From contig NC_134398.1 of the NCBI RefSeq assembly GCF_050003625.1, positions 71,973,635 to 72,037,634 of the forward strand: a DNA stretch of 64,000 nucleotides, in the 5' to 3' direction. Each line of letters starts with the position of its first letter. Position 1 is the first letter of the stretch. Positions 62,511 to 64,000 of the stretch are shown one piece after another. The position numbers and the translations under genes are program-made. Source of the stretch: Haematobia irritans (Eukaryota > Arthropoda > Insecta > Diptera > Muscidae). Under the pieces are notes generated by a model that saw nothing but the letters and a program-made list of their open reading frames with translations, was not told where the DNA came from and ran no database searches.

Positions 62511-64000
62511 TACAAACCATCGATTGTAGTGAATTGAAAACATTTTATTTCGAATACTAAATCATTATCCATTAACATTAAATTATAACTAATAATAGCT
62601 TTCATATGAACACTTTGTTTTGAAAATTGAGTCCCAAATTCATGGTTTTGTACTGGAGAAATGTTCGTGTCCCCATGTAGGTATTCGGTATACTTTTTGT
62701 AGGAATGTATTCTGCATTACATTTCAATTCCGAATGGCTTAATATTCGGTAAAGTTCATATTTACTTTGCATGATGAATGTTCCAACTAATGATCATTGC
62801 TCCTCATCTACCCTTTATGTCAATAGTTGGGCATAGGTAGAATTATAATATTTATTAAAATACGTTATTAACAATGGGTGACATGGGAACCCCCCTTTGG
62901 TTGGCTATTCATAGCAACTGAGCACATATATTCAGAAATTATATTCATTGCATGCGTTAACTTTCTTTTATTAGTTTAAACAAATCCCATATGTATTCAG
63001 GACGAAAAATCAATAAACTTTTATTGGCCTCATTCTCATTGGACTTCACCACATTGGAGTTTGCCCCTTTTGTTTTGTTAGAGTCAAACAAACCATTTGA
63101 AAATTAAGTTATTTTTTGTATCCTGAATTCACATTTGCATTTGCGAATAGACGAATTCTAATGCAAACTCGTTAAGTGTGGATACGAGAAGTGTGCATGC
63201 ACCAAAGTTTCACTTAAAAAGTTTTCACATTTTATTTGAAAGCGTTACAACAGGAAAAAAACTATTTAACACGCTATGACCTTCAATGAGCATTTTATAC
63301 GGACTCAGTATTCAATTGAGGCACAATACTAAATTGAGGAAAAACTGGAGGATTCTTATTGTTTCGTTTTGCTAAAGAAACTAAATTAAAATAAAATTGC
63401 CATTTTATACAATTTTTTATAAATTTTCCAAATAAATTGAAACGGCCAAGTTTTTCATTATAAATAAATTTCGATATTCTATACACCATTTCCGCATTTC
63501 TATGATTGCTTCAAGGGTTATCGTAGCAAATCAAGAGATATAAGAATGAGACGAAAATGTTGTCAGTCTTATTTACTCAATTTTCTTTAATATCAATTAA
63601 TATTTTTTTCTTCTAAATATGCTTTCGAATATAATGCTTTTTAAGAGCAACTTAAGTGTATTGTATAGATGTTCGAATTGCCTATTTTTTGGCACGAATT
63701 ATGGCAATCAAAGGGCCGTCACACGATACTCGAAAGTGGCAGTGCGGTATTTTGGTTCATTCCCGTCTTCAGATGGTCGACAGTTTGCTATTTTGTAGTG
63801 CGAACCATACTCTCCAAAATATTCCAAGCGCACGGAATGAGATCACAGTTGGTAGATTGGTAGAATTCCTGATGGTAGATTTTGTAAAATATTCGTCTCC
63901 AAGTACTTCACCCTATTCCTCTCCAAGTACTTCACACTGGAGGTGTGACAATTTTCGTGATTCACGATAATTCCCGGGAAACGAAACTTTCTGTGATTCA
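62511..64000. other. Gene-free stretch
   Basis: No recognised gene. A 23-24-bp direct repeat CTCCAAGTACTTCAC occurs twice at 63897-63935. ORF 63656-63970 overlaps another frame and has no domain. 63930-64000 contains GTGATTCACGA..TGTGATTCA, possibly an element end running out of the window. Confidence 0.4.

Noticed and set aside
63656..63970. 104-codon ORF ending in Ser/Thr/Pro repeats
   Set aside because: Overlaps a second frame, no start context or domain; the SPSTS repeat is a 24-bp DNA duplication.

Overview
No host gene can be named with confidence in this window. It looks like intergenic or intronic DNA from a higher dipteran, most likely a calyptrate or muscid fly (inference). The grounds are: very AT-rich DNA with no long ORFs; short 62-72 nt introns where coding remnants survive; DINE-1/mini-me-like repeats with (GTCT)n tracts and ~150-bp internal tandem units; a tRNA-headed SINE; long (TA)n tracts; and decayed transposases of several insect DNA-transposon superfamilies. 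Transposable elements, often nested two or three deep, make up most of the sequence.

Recognisable protein remnants are a piggyBac transposase (1-1901), a Merlin/ISXO2-like transposase on the minus strand with a 63-nt intron (8768-9420), a Penelope-like element with the end of its reverse transcriptase and its GIY-YIG nuclease on the minus strand (28466-29180), and a Tc1-like transposase on the minus strand (44476-44800). All are broken. Three reading frames are not recognised: 26060-26398 (inside a terminal-inverted-repeat [TIR] element), 34366-34775 (one in-frame stop) and 46296-46559 (a possible small secreted protein with an upstream AP-1-like palindrome).

Non-autonomous DNA elements fall into repeat families defined here by letters. 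A: tRNA-module elements starting CACCCTCAAAAA, inserted at TA. B: ~250-bp near-palindromes starting CACNCAGAGAAGG. C: ~654-bp elements starting CACTGAAAAAAAGCAT. D: AATTAATT-rich elements. E: CACAGAAAAAAAAGTG / CACTGAAAAAACAGTG elements. F: the 16.5-kb-type element. G: CACCGAAAG element. H1/H2: DINE-1/Helentron-like repeats ending in GTCGGGC..GCCGAC or TTCGGCC..GGCCGAA hairpins. A hAT-type element has a perfect 8-bp target duplication.

Layout: 0-5 kb piggyBac and old repeats; 4.9-7.6 kb hAT with nested A; 8.3-9.5 kb Merlin; 9.7-11 kb B-related element with an inserted SINE; 11-16.4 kb A with nested H1; 16.5-20.5 kb F, B, E and A fragments; 20.5-24.1 kb H1/H2 with a 772-bp tandem duplication; 24.3-26.8 kb two TIR elements; 27.5-29.2 kb E, C and Penelope; 29.6-33.3 kb a giant inverted pair of A copies separated by (TA)n; 33.9-38 kb a GCC-rich TIR element, C, B and others; 38.9-40.6 kb A and D; 40.6-44.2 kb the least repetitive zone; 44.2-50 kb D, Tc1, A, the candidate secreted gene and a nested H1/A/H2/SINE stack; 50.2-51.2 kb a TIR element holding tRNA-like pieces; 52.7-55.7 kb a triple nest; 57.9-62.4 kb two TIR elements, the second carrying a tandem array of exon-like units; 62.5-64 kb nothing clear.

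The strongest leads for something undescribed are the family A elements, which combine TA-targeted DNA-transposon ends with opposed tRNA-like modules and a dense array of a short motif, and the tandem exon array at 60595-61727 inside a TIR-bounded element.
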